Assembly: GCA_017505405.1 (NCBI GenBank)
Contig: JAFVPI010000117.1
Coordinates: forward strand, 1-57,842
Direction of reading: 5' to 3'
Source of the DNA: Mogibacterium sp.
Lineage (GTDB): Bacteria; Bacillota; Clostridia; Peptostreptococcales; Anaerovoracaceae
DNA length: 57,842 bases
Both the position numbers and the translations under genes were made by a program. Shown in pieces: positions 46,391 through 55,414 of this stretch; position 1 is the first letter of the stretch, and each line of letters opens with the position of its first letter. The notes under the pieces are model-generated. The model saw only the letters and a list, made by a program, of their open reading frames with translations, did not search any database and was not told the DNA's origin.

Positions 46391-47650
46391 TCAGTCTGTG
46401 AGGTCACGCCTGGCAGCCAGTGCGCGCGGCACATATGCTTTTATGTGAACTCCATCCTCCTCGTATTCTTCGGAAAGAAGCTGTCCTGTCTTTCTTACCT
46501 CCGCTACAACAGCGGTATTTTTGTAAGGGATCACCGTATCTACGTAGACTCTGCTCTCCCTGAGCATCCTTGCGAGTTCGTTGTAAAACTCATCGAGCCC
46601 GGCGCCCGTCTTCGCAGAGATCTTTACCGATGCATCGGCTGTGAAGTCCCTGAAAAGCGCTCCTTCATCAACTAAGTCAGCCTTGTTCCATACCGTAATG
46701 ACCGGCTTGTCCGTTATTCCGAGGTCTATGAGTGTATCATAGACCACCCTTCTGTGCATTTCAGCCTGCGGATCCGAAGCGTCGATCACATGCACAATGA
46801 TATCGGCATAGCCGGCTTCCTCCAAAGTGCTGCGGAACGCATCTACCAGATTGTGAGGCAGCTTGTTTATGAATCCGACGGTATCGGTGAACAGCAGCTG
46901 CTGGCCGTCAGGCAGGAGCGCCGCCCGTGTCGTTGGATCGAGGGTCGCAAAAAGCTTATCCTCTGACAGCACGTCTGAACCTGTGAGCCTGTTGAGCAGC
47001 GTGGACTTGCCGGCATTTGTGTACCCGACTATGGCAGCAGCAGGCACTGCATTGGCAGAACGCTTCTTCCTGGCCGTATCGCGCGCCTTCTTCATATCCT
47101 CGATGTCGTCCGACAGTATCTTGATGCGCTTCTGTATCACACGCCTGTCAGTCTCGAGTTTCGTCTCGCCAGGTCCTCTGGTACCGATCCCGGCGCCAAG
47201 TCTCGAAAGAGCCTCGCCCATGCCGCGCAGCCTTGCGTATCTGTATTTCTGCTGAGCTATCTCAACCTGGAGCTTACCCTCCCTTGTGCGGGCGTGAGCA
47301 GCAAATATGTCAAGTATGAGCGTTGTCCTGTCTATGACCTTTGCTCCGGTCAGTTCTGACAGGTTGCGCATCTGAGAAGCGGTCAGCTCATCATCGCAGA
47401 TGATGCCGTCAGCATCGTGTATCTCGAGGGATTCGCGGAGTTCAGCCGCCTTGCCCTTGCCGATGTATGTCGACTTGTCGGGATGAGCCAGATTCTGCAC
47501 CACCTGCATCACTGTCTCTCCTCCGGCAGTATCGAGAAGATCCGCGAGCTCGTCAAGAGAGTCCCAGGCAGCCTCTTCGTTTCCCGACGCCACCGCGACC
47601 AGTATGTATTTTTCAATATGATCCGTGTTTTCTGTAAACAGGTCGTTCAA
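46391..47650 (-). CDS. hflX: GTPase HflX
   Basis: A ribosome-associated GTPase of 419 residues. The N-terminal HflX domain has DKSTYIGKGKAAELRE and DDELTASQMRNL, then the glycine-rich GRGPGETKLETDRR linker (here GTRGPGETKLE). The G domain has GYTNAGKSTLLNRL (G1), DTVGFI (G3) and WNKADL (G4). The start is TTG with AAGGA upstream. It lies 45 bases after azlD on the same strand. Family members rescue stalled ribosomes after stress. Confidence 0.96.
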   Translation of the reverse strand: MNDLFTENTDHIEKYILVAVASGNEEAAWDSLDELADLLDTAGGETVMQVVQNLAHPDKSTYIGKGKAAELRESLEIHDADGIICDDELTASQMRNLSELTGAKVIDRTTLILDIFAAHARTREGKLQVEIAQQKYRYARLRGMGEALSRLGAGIGTRGPGETKLETDRRVIQKRIKILSDDIEDMKKARDTARKKRSANAVPAAAIVGYTNAGKSTLLNRLTGSDVLSEDKLFATLDPTTRAALLPDGQQLLFTDTVGFINKLPHNLVDAFRSTLEEAGYADIIVHVIDASDPQAEMHRRVVYDTLIDLGITDKPVITVWNKADLVDEGALFRDFTADASVKISAKTGAGLDEFYNELARMLRESRVYVDTVIPYKNTAVVAEVRKTGQLLSEEYEEDGVHIKAYVPRALAARRDLTD

Positions 47651-47695
47651 TTTGTTTCGCTGATCCTTTTCAGAGAGCAGTTGGGTTTGAGTTTA

Positions 47696-48025
47696 TCAGA
47701 ATACAGACTGCACAAGGAACATGTACAGCACCGTTCCGATCACGACGCTGAATATCGTGTTGCGTTTCCATAAGTATGTGACGGTAACTGCCGCCAGCGC
47801 TATAAGCTCGGGCAGGCCGTGCGGTGCTTCGAGCACCGGCATGTCTCTCAGGCAGTATACGATGAGCAGTCCCATTGCTGTGTACGGGACCACCCGCCCA
47901 AGGTAGAGTACGAACTCCGGCACTTTTTCTCCTCTGCCGAAGATGAGCACCGGGACTATCCTTGTAGCCAGAACAGCAAGCCCCATCACTGCGATCACTG
48001 TCATAGCGTGACTTGTATCAGTCAT
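47696..48025 (-). CDS. azlD: AzlD-family branched-chain amino acid transport subunit
   Basis: A small membrane protein of 109 residues with about four hydrophobic helices (TVIAVMGLAVLATRIVPVLIFG; YLGRVVPYTAMGLLIVYCL). It forms an exporter with AzlC. The ATG at 48023-48025 overlaps the azlC stop by eight bases, so translation is coupled; the longer frame would add 14 residues inside azlC. Confidence 0.92.
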   Translation of the reverse strand: MTDTSHAMTVIAVMGLAVLATRIVPVLIFGRGEKVPEFVLYLGRVVPYTAMGLLIVYCLRDMPVLEAPHGLPELIALAAVTVTYLWKRNTIFSVVIGTVLYMFLVQSVF

Positions 48026-48761
48026 GGCTCTCACCTCCCGCAGGGCTCCCGTCCCCTGTATTTCCATCAGCGCCGTCAGGCTCTATTCTGCTGCGGGCGG
48101 CTGTGAGCACACCTATTATTATGATCATCGCCGGGATCAGGAATATGTCGCGGCCGAATATCAGGCGGCACGCAAGCGTTGCTCCGACCCCCAGCACGGC
48201 CGGCAGATGATTCTTATTGTCTGTCCACTGCTGGATGAACACGGTAGTGAACAGCGCGGTCATCGCAAAGTCGATGCCCGTTGAGTCGAATGTGAGCAGC
48301 GTACCTATCCACCCGCCCAGGAATGAGCCGGCCACCCAGGCGCACTGGTCAAAAATGGTCACGAGAAGCCTGTAATTGCTGACGTTGACACCTTCAGGAC
48401 CGTCGTCCTTGCTGAGCATGGCATAGGTCTCATCGCAGAGAGCATAATAAAGATAGCCCTTTCGCCTGCCCTCGCCGCTGTATCTTCCGATCATCGAGAT
48501 GCTGAAGAAAAGATGTCTTGCGGAGATCATGAGCGCAGTGATGCCGGCCATCAGAACAGAACCGCTGCTAAGCATCGTAACGCTGACGAACTGCGCGGTG
48601 CCGCTGAATATGATTATTCCCGAAAGCAGCGACCACACGGGACCATACCCGTGTTTCTGCATCAGTATGCCGTATCCGATCCCCAGTACAACAAAGGTCA
48701 CTATGATAGGCGATGATGTGCGGAGCGCTGCCCCGATATCCTTAGATGTGATTTTTCTCAA
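48018..48761 (-). CDS. azlC: AzlC-family branched-chain amino acid permease
   Basis: The large membrane subunit of an AzlCD exporter, 247 residues: IVTFVVLGIGYGILMQKHGYGPVW, FSGTAQFVSVTMLSSG, SARHLFFSISMIGRYSG, and YALCDETYAML, all typical of AzlC. The pair exports branched-chain amino acids or analogues. It lies 24 bases after the radical SAM gene, in a long same-strand run. Confidence 0.94.
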   Translation of the reverse strand: MRKITSKDIGAALRTSSPIIVTFVVLGIGYGILMQKHGYGPVWSLLSGIIIFSGTAQFVSVTMLSSGSVLMAGITALMISARHLFFSISMIGRYSGEGRRKGYLYYALCDETYAMLSKDDGPEGVNVSNYRLLVTIFDQCAWVAGSFLGGWIGTLLTFDSTGIDFAMTALFTTVFIQQWTDNKNHLPAVLGVGATLACRLIFGRDIFLIPAMIIIIGVLTAARSRIEPDGADGNTGDGSPAGGESHD

Positions 48762-48785
48762 GTCCTTACCCCAATACAGATTTTT

Positions 48786-49646
48786 CTAGCAGTTCCCCGT
48801 GTATACGTATTTCAGCCTTTCACGGGCCACATCCGCAAGCCTGTAGATCAGCCGGACATTAGTAGCATCCCTGTCAGTCATGTGGAATCTCGGGAAGAAT
48901 CTGGAGATATGAAGAGGGATCTCTGTGCCGGCCGGTTTCCCCTCCGGATCCGTGAGGCCGGCTATCCATTCCGTCATTTCACGCATCTCATCTTCACTGT
49001 CGTTTTCCCCGGGAACGATCAGCGTTGTCAGCTCCACATGACAATGCTTCACAGCCTCTTTGATGAACGACATCGTCATGGCGCGGTCGCCTCCGAGCAC
49101 CTCATTGTAATAGTGATCGGTGAAACCCTTTAAGTCTATGTTCATTGCATCGATATACGGAGCAAGTTCATCGAGCACCTGAAGATCAGCCGTGCCGTTA
49201 GTCACAAGCACATTGACCATGCCCTGCTCATGCACGAGTTTTGCTGTATCGCGTATGTACTCGTACCCGATCAGCGGCTCATTATATGTGAATGCAAGCC
49301 CGATGTTGCCCCTGTCCCTGCACGAGAACGCTATGCCAGCAAGCTCTTCAGGTGAGATGAATTCCGCTCTGTCAGCAAATCTGTATGCCTCTTCAGACCA
49401 GGAGATCTGATAATTCTGGCAGAACGGGCATCTGAGATTGCAGCCGTAGCTTCCCGCCGAAAGTATCATCGAGCCCGGACGGAACCTCGCGAGAGGCTTC
49501 TTTTCTATCGGGTCGAGAGCAAGAGAAGTGACCCTGCCGTAATTTGCGGCAGTTACCTCCCCGCCGGTGCAGGTGCGGGCTCCGCAGAATCCCAGCCCGC
49601 CTTCGGGAATATTACAATGTCTGAAACACACTTTACAAACAGCCAT
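48786..49646 (-). CDS. AmmeMemoRadiSam system radical SAM enzyme
   Basis: A radical SAM protein of 286 residues related to PflA-like activases. After an N-terminal Cys module (CKVCFRHCNIPEGGLGFCGAR) comes the cluster motif CNLRCPFCQNYQIS (CxxxCxxC). GLAFTYNEPLIGYEYI and the AMNIDLKGFTDHYY stretch match the AmmeMemoRadiSam type. I chose the ATG at 49644-49646, one base past the stop of the fused Memo-AMMECR1 gene, since family members begin at the first Cys motif. A TTG 48 bases earlier lies inside the upstream gene without a binding site. Confidence 0.9.
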   Translation of the reverse strand: MAVCKVCFRHCNIPEGGLGFCGARTCTGGEVTAANYGRVTSLALDPIEKKPLARFRPGSMILSAGSYGCNLRCPFCQNYQISWSEEAYRFADRAEFISPEELAGIAFSCRDRGNIGLAFTYNEPLIGYEYIRDTAKLVHEQGMVNVLVTNGTADLQVLDELAPYIDAMNIDLKGFTDHYYNEVLGGDRAMTMSFIKEAVKHCHVELTTLIVPGENDSEDEMREMTEWIAGLTDPEGKPAGTEIPLHISRFFPRFHMTDRDATNVRLIYRLADVARERLKYVYTGNC

Positions 49647-49647
49647 G

Positions 49648-51033
49648 TCAGTAATGTCTGATGACTTCGAATCTCTGAAGCTGATATTTTTCAAACCTGT
49701 GGATGCCGCCCTTCTTCATGGCGATCTCCACCTGCTGCTGCGGCGTATCTATGCCGTCGAGGTCAGGGAGCAGAAGGCCTCTCCTGCGCCCGCAGCTTAC
49801 TATGACCCCGTACCTTTTAACATCGAGTTCGTCCTCAGAATCGATGTCCTCGGGCTCGCCGAGAACGTCTACGTTTATCTCGAGCCACGGGAGCTCATCC
49901 GGCTTTATTGCAGGGAACCTCGGATCCCTGGTCGAAGCACTGATAGCGTTGCCGATGATCTCCTCAGCCACGCTGCTCCTCGTCGGAGCGATGGTGCCAA
50001 TACATCCCCTGAGCTCTCCGTGCTCGTGTATCGATACGAACGCGCCAGCCTGCGCTGTAAGCATTTCATCAGGCAGGTCTGCCGGCACATCGAGCACTTC
50101 ACGTCTGAGCACATATGCTTCCACTGCTTCACGTGCAAGTCTTACATAGGAGTCGGACTGCTCGCGCTTAGTTTTCAGCTCCTCCTCTATGTCAGTCATC
50201 TTTTTCTCGAGGAAGCGCCTGCTTTCATCCGGGCCTTCAGGATAAAAGGTGCAAATGCCGTAGCCGACACCGGTCACATCCTGGTGGCACAGCCTTTCCG
50301 CCCTTACGGCTGTGCCGTCAAACGCGCCGCCCATTATGACGAACGACCTGTGCCCGCACTCAGCAGCCTTATTGCAGAAAGTGCTGTCAAAATCGAGGAG
50401 TTCGCCAAAGGCGGCGCGCCCCATCACGTCCATTATCCTCTCATCGTATTCAGGACCTTCCGGAGTGTACCCATAAGGTCCGTAGTCCTGCAGTTTATGC
50501 GAGAGATCCCCGCTTGCGACCATAACGACCCGGCGGCCTGTGTTCTCAGCGGCTTCGCTGATCATCATGCCGAGCCGGTAATGATCTATGAGCGGAAGCC
50601 CCGAAAGGCCGATCCGTACGATCTTTCCTTCTTTATACTTGTTTCTTATGAACCAGAGCGGCACCATCGTGCCGTGATCGAGCTCCTTATCGCGCTCACC
50701 CAGAGTGCCTGCAGGGAAGTCCTCTTTATCAGCCAGCCGGCAGATCTCCCTGACCAATTCCGTATCATATTCTTCATTAAACTTTACGCCCGGAGCCCGG
50801 AATCCTGCAAAGCTGCCGCCCGCGCTTCTGCCGGGCGAAATGTGAAAGTAGTCCGCGTACATTATTGAATGCGGACTGGTTATTATGATGGTTTCAGGCG
50901 CGAGTGCGGCTATCTCGTCCGCGACCTGCTCATATGCTGCGGCGGTGTCTGTCACCTGTGTCTCGCTTCCCCTGCCTATGTCAGGTACGATCATAGGTGG
51001 ATGCGGCACCATGAATCCTGCAATTATACCCAT
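49648..51033 (-). CDS. Fused Memo-AMMECR1 protein (AmmeMemoRadiSam parts B and A)
   Basis: A 461-residue fusion. Residues about 1-265 resemble Memo/LigB-type proteins (GFMVPHPPMIVPDIGRG, PETIIITSPHSIMYADYF, LDHGTMVPLWFI, VVMVASGDLSHKLQDYG) with the His residues of the metal pocket. Residues about 290-461 form an AMMECR1 domain (LARRAVEAYV-like LAREAVEAYV, GCIGTI in GELRGCIGTIAP, LLLPDLDGIDT, FEVIRHY). AGGAGG precedes the ATG at 51033. The radical SAM partner is encoded one base downstream. The pathway of this three-part set is unknown, perhaps a protein or RNA modification. Confidence 0.92.
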   Translation of the reverse strand: MGIIAGFMVPHPPMIVPDIGRGSETQVTDTAAAYEQVADEIAALAPETIIITSPHSIMYADYFHISPGRSAGGSFAGFRAPGVKFNEEYDTELVREICRLADKEDFPAGTLGERDKELDHGTMVPLWFIRNKYKEGKIVRIGLSGLPLIDHYRLGMMISEAAENTGRRVVMVASGDLSHKLQDYGPYGYTPEGPEYDERIMDVMGRAAFGELLDFDSTFCNKAAECGHRSFVIMGGAFDGTAVRAERLCHQDVTGVGYGICTFYPEGPDESRRFLEKKMTDIEEELKTKREQSDSYVRLAREAVEAYVLRREVLDVPADLPDEMLTAQAGAFVSIHEHGELRGCIGTIAPTRSSVAEEIIGNAISASTRDPRFPAIKPDELPWLEINVDVLGEPEDIDSEDELDVKRYGVIVSCGRRRGLLLPDLDGIDTPQQQVEIAMKKGGIHRFEKYQLQRFEVIRHY

Positions 51034-51071
51034 TCTCTCCCTCCTGACTTTATTCATCCCGGTCATTCCGG

Positions 51072-51818
51072 CTATTCAGATTTTTCTATATACTCTTCAA
51101 GTGTGATACCCTTGTCTGTGATCTCTTTCGCTATCTCAGGGCTGTCCAGGTAGCGTATATGCCAAGGCTCATACGCGTAGCCTGTAATAGCCTCGCCATC
51201 CTCAGGGAAGCGGAGTATGAATCCGAATTCCGGTAGCCTCGCATGTATAGCCTCCCAGATATCCGGATACTGAACGAGGTCCTCATTCTCATAGACATCC
51301 TTGCCGTCTATCGTAAAGTAAAGATCGAGCGCAAGTCCTGTGTGATGCTCGGAATATCCCGGAACAGCTACGTATTTCTTAACGTAGTCTTCGCCGTACT
51401 TTTCCGTGAAATCATCGACTATCTTCTGCTGGGCTGCAACGCTTCTGTACGCGGAATCCAGCTCGAGCCTGACTTCTCCCTTTTCGTATCCCTCGAGATC
51501 TTTTTCGACCGCTTCCTTAAGCGCACAGTATGCCTTGTATGCCGTGCTCTCCGTCTGCACCTCATCGCCAACGGAATTGGTAATAGTTGTAAGCTCCAAC
51601 GCATCTTCCCATCCGTCAGGCAGTGGACTGTTCTGATTGACCAGTACCATATAGTCGATCACCGACCCCTCTTCCGTTTCATCTGATGTCTCAGCCTCTG
51701 TTTCAGCTGACGCATCTGCCTGCTCTGCACCTTCGCTCTGCTTGCCGCAGCCCGTCATGGCAAGCACAAATACCATCAGTGCAGCAAGCATGATCATCAG
51801 AAATCTTTTCTTATTCAT
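51072..51818 (-). CDS. D-alanyl-D-alanine carboxypeptidase lipoprotein (M15B, VanY-like)
   Basis: A cell-surface peptidase of 248 residues that trims D-Ala from peptidoglycan stems. The signal peptide ends in lipobox AMTGC (Cys at about 24), followed by a Ser/Thr/Glu-rich linker. The M15 zinc motifs are SEHHTGLALDLYF and YEPWHIRYL, with Arg in LDSAYRS. All zinc ligands appear present. It follows the pyrI terminator and precedes the Memo-AMMECR1 gene by 38 bases. Confidence 0.93.
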   Translation of the reverse strand: MNKKRFLMIMLAALMVFVLAMTGCGKQSEGAEQADASAETEAETSDETEEGSVIDYMVLVNQNSPLPDGWEDALELTTITNSVGDEVQTESTAYKAYCALKEAVEKDLEGYEKGEVRLELDSAYRSVAAQQKIVDDFTEKYGEDYVKKYVAVPGYSEHHTGLALDLYFTIDGKDVYENEDLVQYPDIWEAIHARLPEFGFILRFPEDGEAITGYAYEPWHIRYLDSPEIAKEITDKGITLEEYIEKSE

Positions 51819-51845
51819 AACATACTTCTTATGTAATCATTATCG

Positions 51846-51875
51846 AAAGGACTCCACGGTCCTGCCATGGAGTCC
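51846..51875 (-). terminator. Probable terminator after pyrI
   Basis: GGACTCCA and TGGAGTCC form a perfect 8-bp stem with an 11-base loop, followed on the minus strand by only TTTCG. The short T run makes it a weak or leaky terminator. Confidence 0.5.
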
Positions 51876-51881
51876 ACTGGT

Positions 51882-52307
51882 TTATTTATTCTCGCGATAT
51901 AATGTGTCGCAGTATACGCAGCGGTAATCTCTCGAATCTTTGTCAACGAGCCTGAACCTCTGCGGTATGCCCCTCTCTACAGAGGTTATGCATCTCGGAT
52001 TGCGGCACTGTATCACATTCCTGAGTTCTGCCGGAGGACCCGGTTTGAACTTTTTGACCAGCTTGCGGTCCTTTACGATGTTGACCGTGATATCCGAGCT
52101 GATGTATCCGATAAGATCATAGTCGATAGGAATGTCTGCGTCGATCTTGATGATATCCTTGGCTCCGTACTTCTCGCTGGATGCCCTCTGGATTATAGCC
52201 ACCGTGCAGTCCGCCTTGTCGAGGCCGAGGAGGTGGTAAAGCTCAAAGCCCTTGCCGGCCTTGATATGGTCGAGTACATATCCCGTGTTGATTCCGTCTA
52301 TGTTCAT
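51882..52307 (-). CDS. pyrI: Aspartate carbamoyltransferase regulatory chain
   Basis: The regulatory subunit of aspartate transcarbamoylase, 141 residues. The N-terminal allosteric domain has IKAGKGFELYHLLGL. The zinc domain has four Cys in CRNPRCIT and YRCVYCDTLY. It binds CTP/UTP or ATP and tunes PyrB. It lies 13 bases after pyrB and is the last gene of the arcA-argF-ocd-pyrB-pyrI row, so the operon's ATCase can respond to nucleotide levels. Confidence 0.96.
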   Translation of the reverse strand: MNIDGINTGYVLDHIKAGKGFELYHLLGLDKADCTVAIIQRASSEKYGAKDIIKIDADIPIDYDLIGYISSDITVNIVKDRKLVKKFKPGPPAELRNVIQCRNPRCITSVERGIPQRFRLVDKDSRDYRCVYCDTLYRENK

Positions 52308-52320
52308 GTGTTCCTCCTCT

Positions 52321-53241
52321 CTATTTGATGCCCAGCAGGTACAGTATGAGCGCCATGCGGATGTACTTGCCCATCAGCGCCTGATAGAAATAGCATGCCC
52401 TCGGGTCTTCATCCACATCCACGTCTATCTCGTTTACGCGCGGCAGCGGATGGAGCACTATCATGTCTTCCTTTGCCGGCTTCAGCATCGCCCTTGTGAG
52501 TATGAAGCTGTCCTTGAGTTTCTCATACTCTTCCCAGCTCGGGAATCTCTCCTGCTGTATCCTTGTCATGTACAGTATGTCGAGCTCAGGGATCGCATCC
52601 TCGAGGCTCTCCACCTCGCGCCACTCGACGCCTGCTTCATTGAGCCTGTCTCTTATGTATCCCGGGATCCTCAGCTCCTCAGGGGCGATCATTATGTATT
52701 TGACGCCCTCATATCTGAGCAGCGCATCGATCAGGGAGTGGACCGTTCTTCCGTACTTGAGGTCTCCGCACAGTCCTACTGTGAAGTTGCCGATCTCGCC
52801 TTTCTTACGGTGTATAGTCAGGAGGTCGGTCAGGGTCTGTGTAGGATGGAAGTGTCCGCCGTCTCCCGCGTTGATGATAGGGACCGAAGATTTGACAGCG
52901 CCTACTACCGGCGCGCCTTCCTTAGGATGCCTCATCGCGATGATATCGGCATAGCAGCCTGCCATCACGATGGTATCCGACACGGTTTCGCCCTTTGCCG
53001 AGGAGCTCGACTGCGCCTGGTCGAATCCGAGAACGTTGCCGCCAAGCTCCATCATGGCTGCGGTGAATGAGAGTCTCGTTCTGGTACTCGGCTCAAAGAA
53101 CAGAGTGGCAAGCTTCTTGTGCGCGCAGCTGTCCCAGTATGCTTCAGGATGAGCGATGATATCATCTGCTGTCTCCATCAGATGAGTGATGTCTTCTACG
53201 CTCAGATCAGTGATGTTGATAAGATGCTTTATTTCTCCCAT
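52321..53241 (-). CDS. pyrB: Aspartate carbamoyltransferase catalytic chain
   Basis: Condenses carbamoyl phosphate with aspartate, the first committed step to pyrimidines. 306 residues with the carbamoyl-phosphate motif EPSTRTRLSFTAAM, the DKPS-like SSSAKGETVSDT loop (carrying the active-site Lys), HFHPTQTLTDLLT, and HPLPRVNEIDVDVD. AAAGGGG precedes the ATG. It lies 19 bases after the ornithine cyclodeaminase gene and 13 before pyrI. No carAB genes are seen here, so its carbamoyl phosphate may come partly from the arginine route next door. Confidence 0.97.
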   Translation of the reverse strand: MGEIKHLINITDLSVEDITHLMETADDIIAHPEAYWDSCAHKKLATLFFEPSTRTRLSFTAAMMELGGNVLGFDQAQSSSSAKGETVSDTIVMAGCYADIIAMRHPKEGAPVVGAVKSSVPIINAGDGGHFHPTQTLTDLLTIHRKKGEIGNFTVGLCGDLKYGRTVHSLIDALLRYEGVKYIMIAPEELRIPGYIRDRLNEAGVEWREVESLEDAIPELDILYMTRIQQERFPSWEEYEKLKDSFILTRAMLKPAKEDMIVLHPLPRVNEIDVDVDEDPRACYFYQALMGKYIRMALILYLLGIK

Positions 53242-53260
53242 GTGATCCCCTTTCTGTCAC

Positions 53261-54373
53261 TTATGAATATCTCTTCCACTCAAGACCGAGGCCGTTGGCT
53301 ACGATCGTGATGAAATCCTGTACATTTGTTACTATGGTAGTCGCTGCAAGGCTCCCCCTGTCGAGCAGCTTGTTTACGACGAACTCATCAGCGTCGACCG
53401 TGTAAAGGAACACAGGTCTGACCGTGCCGTCTTCGAGCACTCTGAATGACGGAGTCATGTTTCCGGTCGCGATGGTATGGAGCATCGTTGCCAGGCAGAT
53501 GACAGTGGTTGCCTTCTTCACCGTCTGCCTCATGACGTTCTGGCCCTCATACACGTCAGCGATGACTTCCGGTATAGGTCCGTCATCCCTGATGGAACCG
53601 GTCAGTACTATAGGCACTTCGTTCTTTACACAGCTGTAAATGATGCCGTTATCTATGCCGTAGTCCTCTATGAACTGAGGAATGGAGCCGCTTCTGCGAA
53701 CCTTGTTGTCTACATCAAGGTGATTATAGTGGCCGTTCGGCTTGGACTTCTGAGTATAGATGTCCTGACCGAGAGCTGTGTTGAGCAGGGCTCCCTCAAG
53801 ATCGTGGGTGGCAAGCGCATTGCCGGCAAGCAGCGCATCCACATAGCCGTTCTCTACCAGCGACTGCATGCATGCTCTCGCATCGTGATCGAAAGCGAAT
53901 GCCGGACCCATGACCCATACGATATAGCCATTCTCCCTTTCGTAATTCAGCAGTTCAAAGAGCCTGTCATAATCGCGCGCGTATGACGTCTCCCGGCTCC
54001 TGCCCTGGCGGAAAACGAACTGATCATCCAGCTCTGTCTCTTCGTCCTCAAAACCTTTGGTATGTATGTAAATGCCCTCGCGTCCGTCTTCACTTCTTCC
54101 GAGCGCCACCATATCTCCCTTACGGAGATTGCGGTTCTCTACCACATCGAGCCTGCCGTCAGGTCTCAGCACTACGCTTGAGTCCATTCTGCTCTCTTCG
54201 GCAAGCCTCCACTCTCCGTTCACCTTGAAATACTCAGGAAACATCGATGTGCTGTGGAAGTACTCCGGAGCAACACCGTCTCTGTCCGCGGCCTTAAAGC
54301 TGCAGTCAGGAGCATTCGCAAGCTCCGGTACAGTGAAGTCAGGCGCCTTGTATTCAGGAATTCTAAACTTCAT
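53261..54373 (-). CDS. Archaeal-type ornithine cyclodeaminase (TIGR00300/AgrE C-domain family)
   Basis: A 370-residue protein matching the LOR/SDH-like family found as archaeal ornithine cyclodeaminase and as the C-terminal half of cyanobacterial AgrE/ArgZ. Diagnostic stretches are MGPAFAFDHDARACM, VDALLAGNALATHDLEG, VPIVLTGSIRDDGPIPEVI, MLHTIATGNMTPS and DRGSLAATTIVTNVQ. These enzymes turn ornithine into proline and ammonia with bound NAD+. The guanidine-hydrolysing half of AgrE is absent; here arginine deiminase is a separate gene in the same row. Older annotations call the family LOR/SDH; the ornithine role is inferred from family and context. Confidence 0.85.
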   Translation of the reverse strand: MKFRIPEYKAPDFTVPELANAPDCSFKAADRDGVAPEYFHSTSMFPEYFKVNGEWRLAEESRMDSSVVLRPDGRLDVVENRNLRKGDMVALGRSEDGREGIYIHTKGFEDEETELDDQFVFRQGRSRETSYARDYDRLFELLNYERENGYIVWVMGPAFAFDHDARACMQSLVENGYVDALLAGNALATHDLEGALLNTALGQDIYTQKSKPNGHYNHLDVDNKVRRSGSIPQFIEDYGIDNGIIYSCVKNEVPIVLTGSIRDDGPIPEVIADVYEGQNVMRQTVKKATTVICLATMLHTIATGNMTPSFRVLEDGTVRPVFLYTVDADEFVVNKLLDRGSLAATTIVTNVQDFITIVANGLGLEWKRYS

Positions 54374-54408
54374 GGTTTCTGCTACCCCTTGATCGTAAAT
54401 TATATGTT

Positions 54409-55404
54409 TTATGCGAGAGTCGCGACGACGACCGCTTTTATCGTGTGGAGCCTGTTCTCGGCTTCGTCGAATACCACGGAGTTTTTGCCGGAGAAGACTT
54501 CATCCGTGACTTCTCTGATATCATATCCAAGCTTCATCTGCTCTGCAGACATAGTCGTCTCAAAATCGTGGAACGAAGGCAGGCAGTGCATGAATATATA
54601 CTCAGGGTTCTCTGTTTTTGCCACGAGCTCTTCCGTTACCTTGAAAGGAGTCAGCAGTCTGACTCTTTCAGGGATCTGCTCCTCTTCTCCCATGGAGGCC
54701 CAGATGTCTGTATAGATAACATCGGCGCCTTTCAGCGAAGCGTCATCGCTGGTGACCGTGATGGATGCTCCGGTCTCAGCAGCCACAGCCCTGGCACGCG
54801 CAAGAACATCCGGGTCGACTCCGTCGCAGAGTTCATCCGGTCCGTAAGCTACGAAATCCATGCCCATCTTGGCGCAGCCATACATCCATGCGTATGACAT
54901 GTTGTTTCTGACATCGCCCACAAACACTACCTTCACCTTGTTGAGCGGCTTTGCCACGTGCTCCTCTATCGTGAGAAGGTCTGCAAGTATCTGCGTAGGA
55001 TGGTCGATGTCGGTGAGGCCGTTCCATACCGGGACTCCGGATTCGGCGGCGAGCTCTTCAACAACTGACTGTTCATAGCCTCTGTATTCAATGCCGTCGA
55101 AGATGCGTCCGAGCACCTTTGCGGTATCCGCTATGCTTTCCTTCTTTCCCATCTGGGAGCTCTTGCTGTCAAGGAATGTCACTCCGGCTCCCTCATCCAT
55201 GGCGGCGACTTCAAACGAGCATCTCGTTCTTGTAGATGTCTTCTCAAAAAGCAGGACTATATTCTTGCCTTCAAGTGAATTTCCTTTTATGCCCAGACGC
55301 TTTTTTGCTTTAAGATCGTGCGCAAGATCGAGCAGATACCTGATCTCCGCAGGGGTGAAGTCCATCAGCGTCAGAAAACTTCTTCCTTTAAGATTTACTG
55401 CCAT
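54409..55404 (-). CDS. argF: Ornithine carbamoyltransferase
   Basis: Interconverts ornithine plus carbamoyl phosphate and citrulline plus phosphate. 331 residues: FEKTSTRTRCSFEVAAMDEG (carbamoyl-phosphate site), DIDHPTQILADLLTIEEH, the SMG loop in IWASMGEEEQIPERV, and FMHCLPSFHD with the active Cys. Next to arcA it most likely runs in the catabolic direction (arcB role), splitting citrulline. GGAGGG precedes the ATG. It lies 10 bases after arcA and 35 before the cyclodeaminase. Sequence alone cannot separate argF from arcB. Confidence 0.95.
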   Translation of the reverse strand: MAVNLKGRSFLTLMDFTPAEIRYLLDLAHDLKAKKRLGIKGNSLEGKNIVLLFEKTSTRTRCSFEVAAMDEGAGVTFLDSKSSQMGKKESIADTAKVLGRIFDGIEYRGYEQSVVEELAAESGVPVWNGLTDIDHPTQILADLLTIEEHVAKPLNKVKVVFVGDVRNNMSYAWMYGCAKMGMDFVAYGPDELCDGVDPDVLARARAVAAETGASITVTSDDASLKGADVIYTDIWASMGEEEQIPERVRLLTPFKVTEELVAKTENPEYIFMHCLPSFHDFETTMSAEQMKLGYDIREVTDEVFSGKNSVVFDEAENRLHTIKAVVVATLA

Positions 55405-55414
55405 CTATGCCCTC

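Noticed and set aside
49567..50868. Long plus-strand frame (433 codons) over the Memo-AMMECR1 gene
   Set aside because: It mirrors the GC-rich codon pattern of the real minus-strand gene and encodes no recognisable domain.
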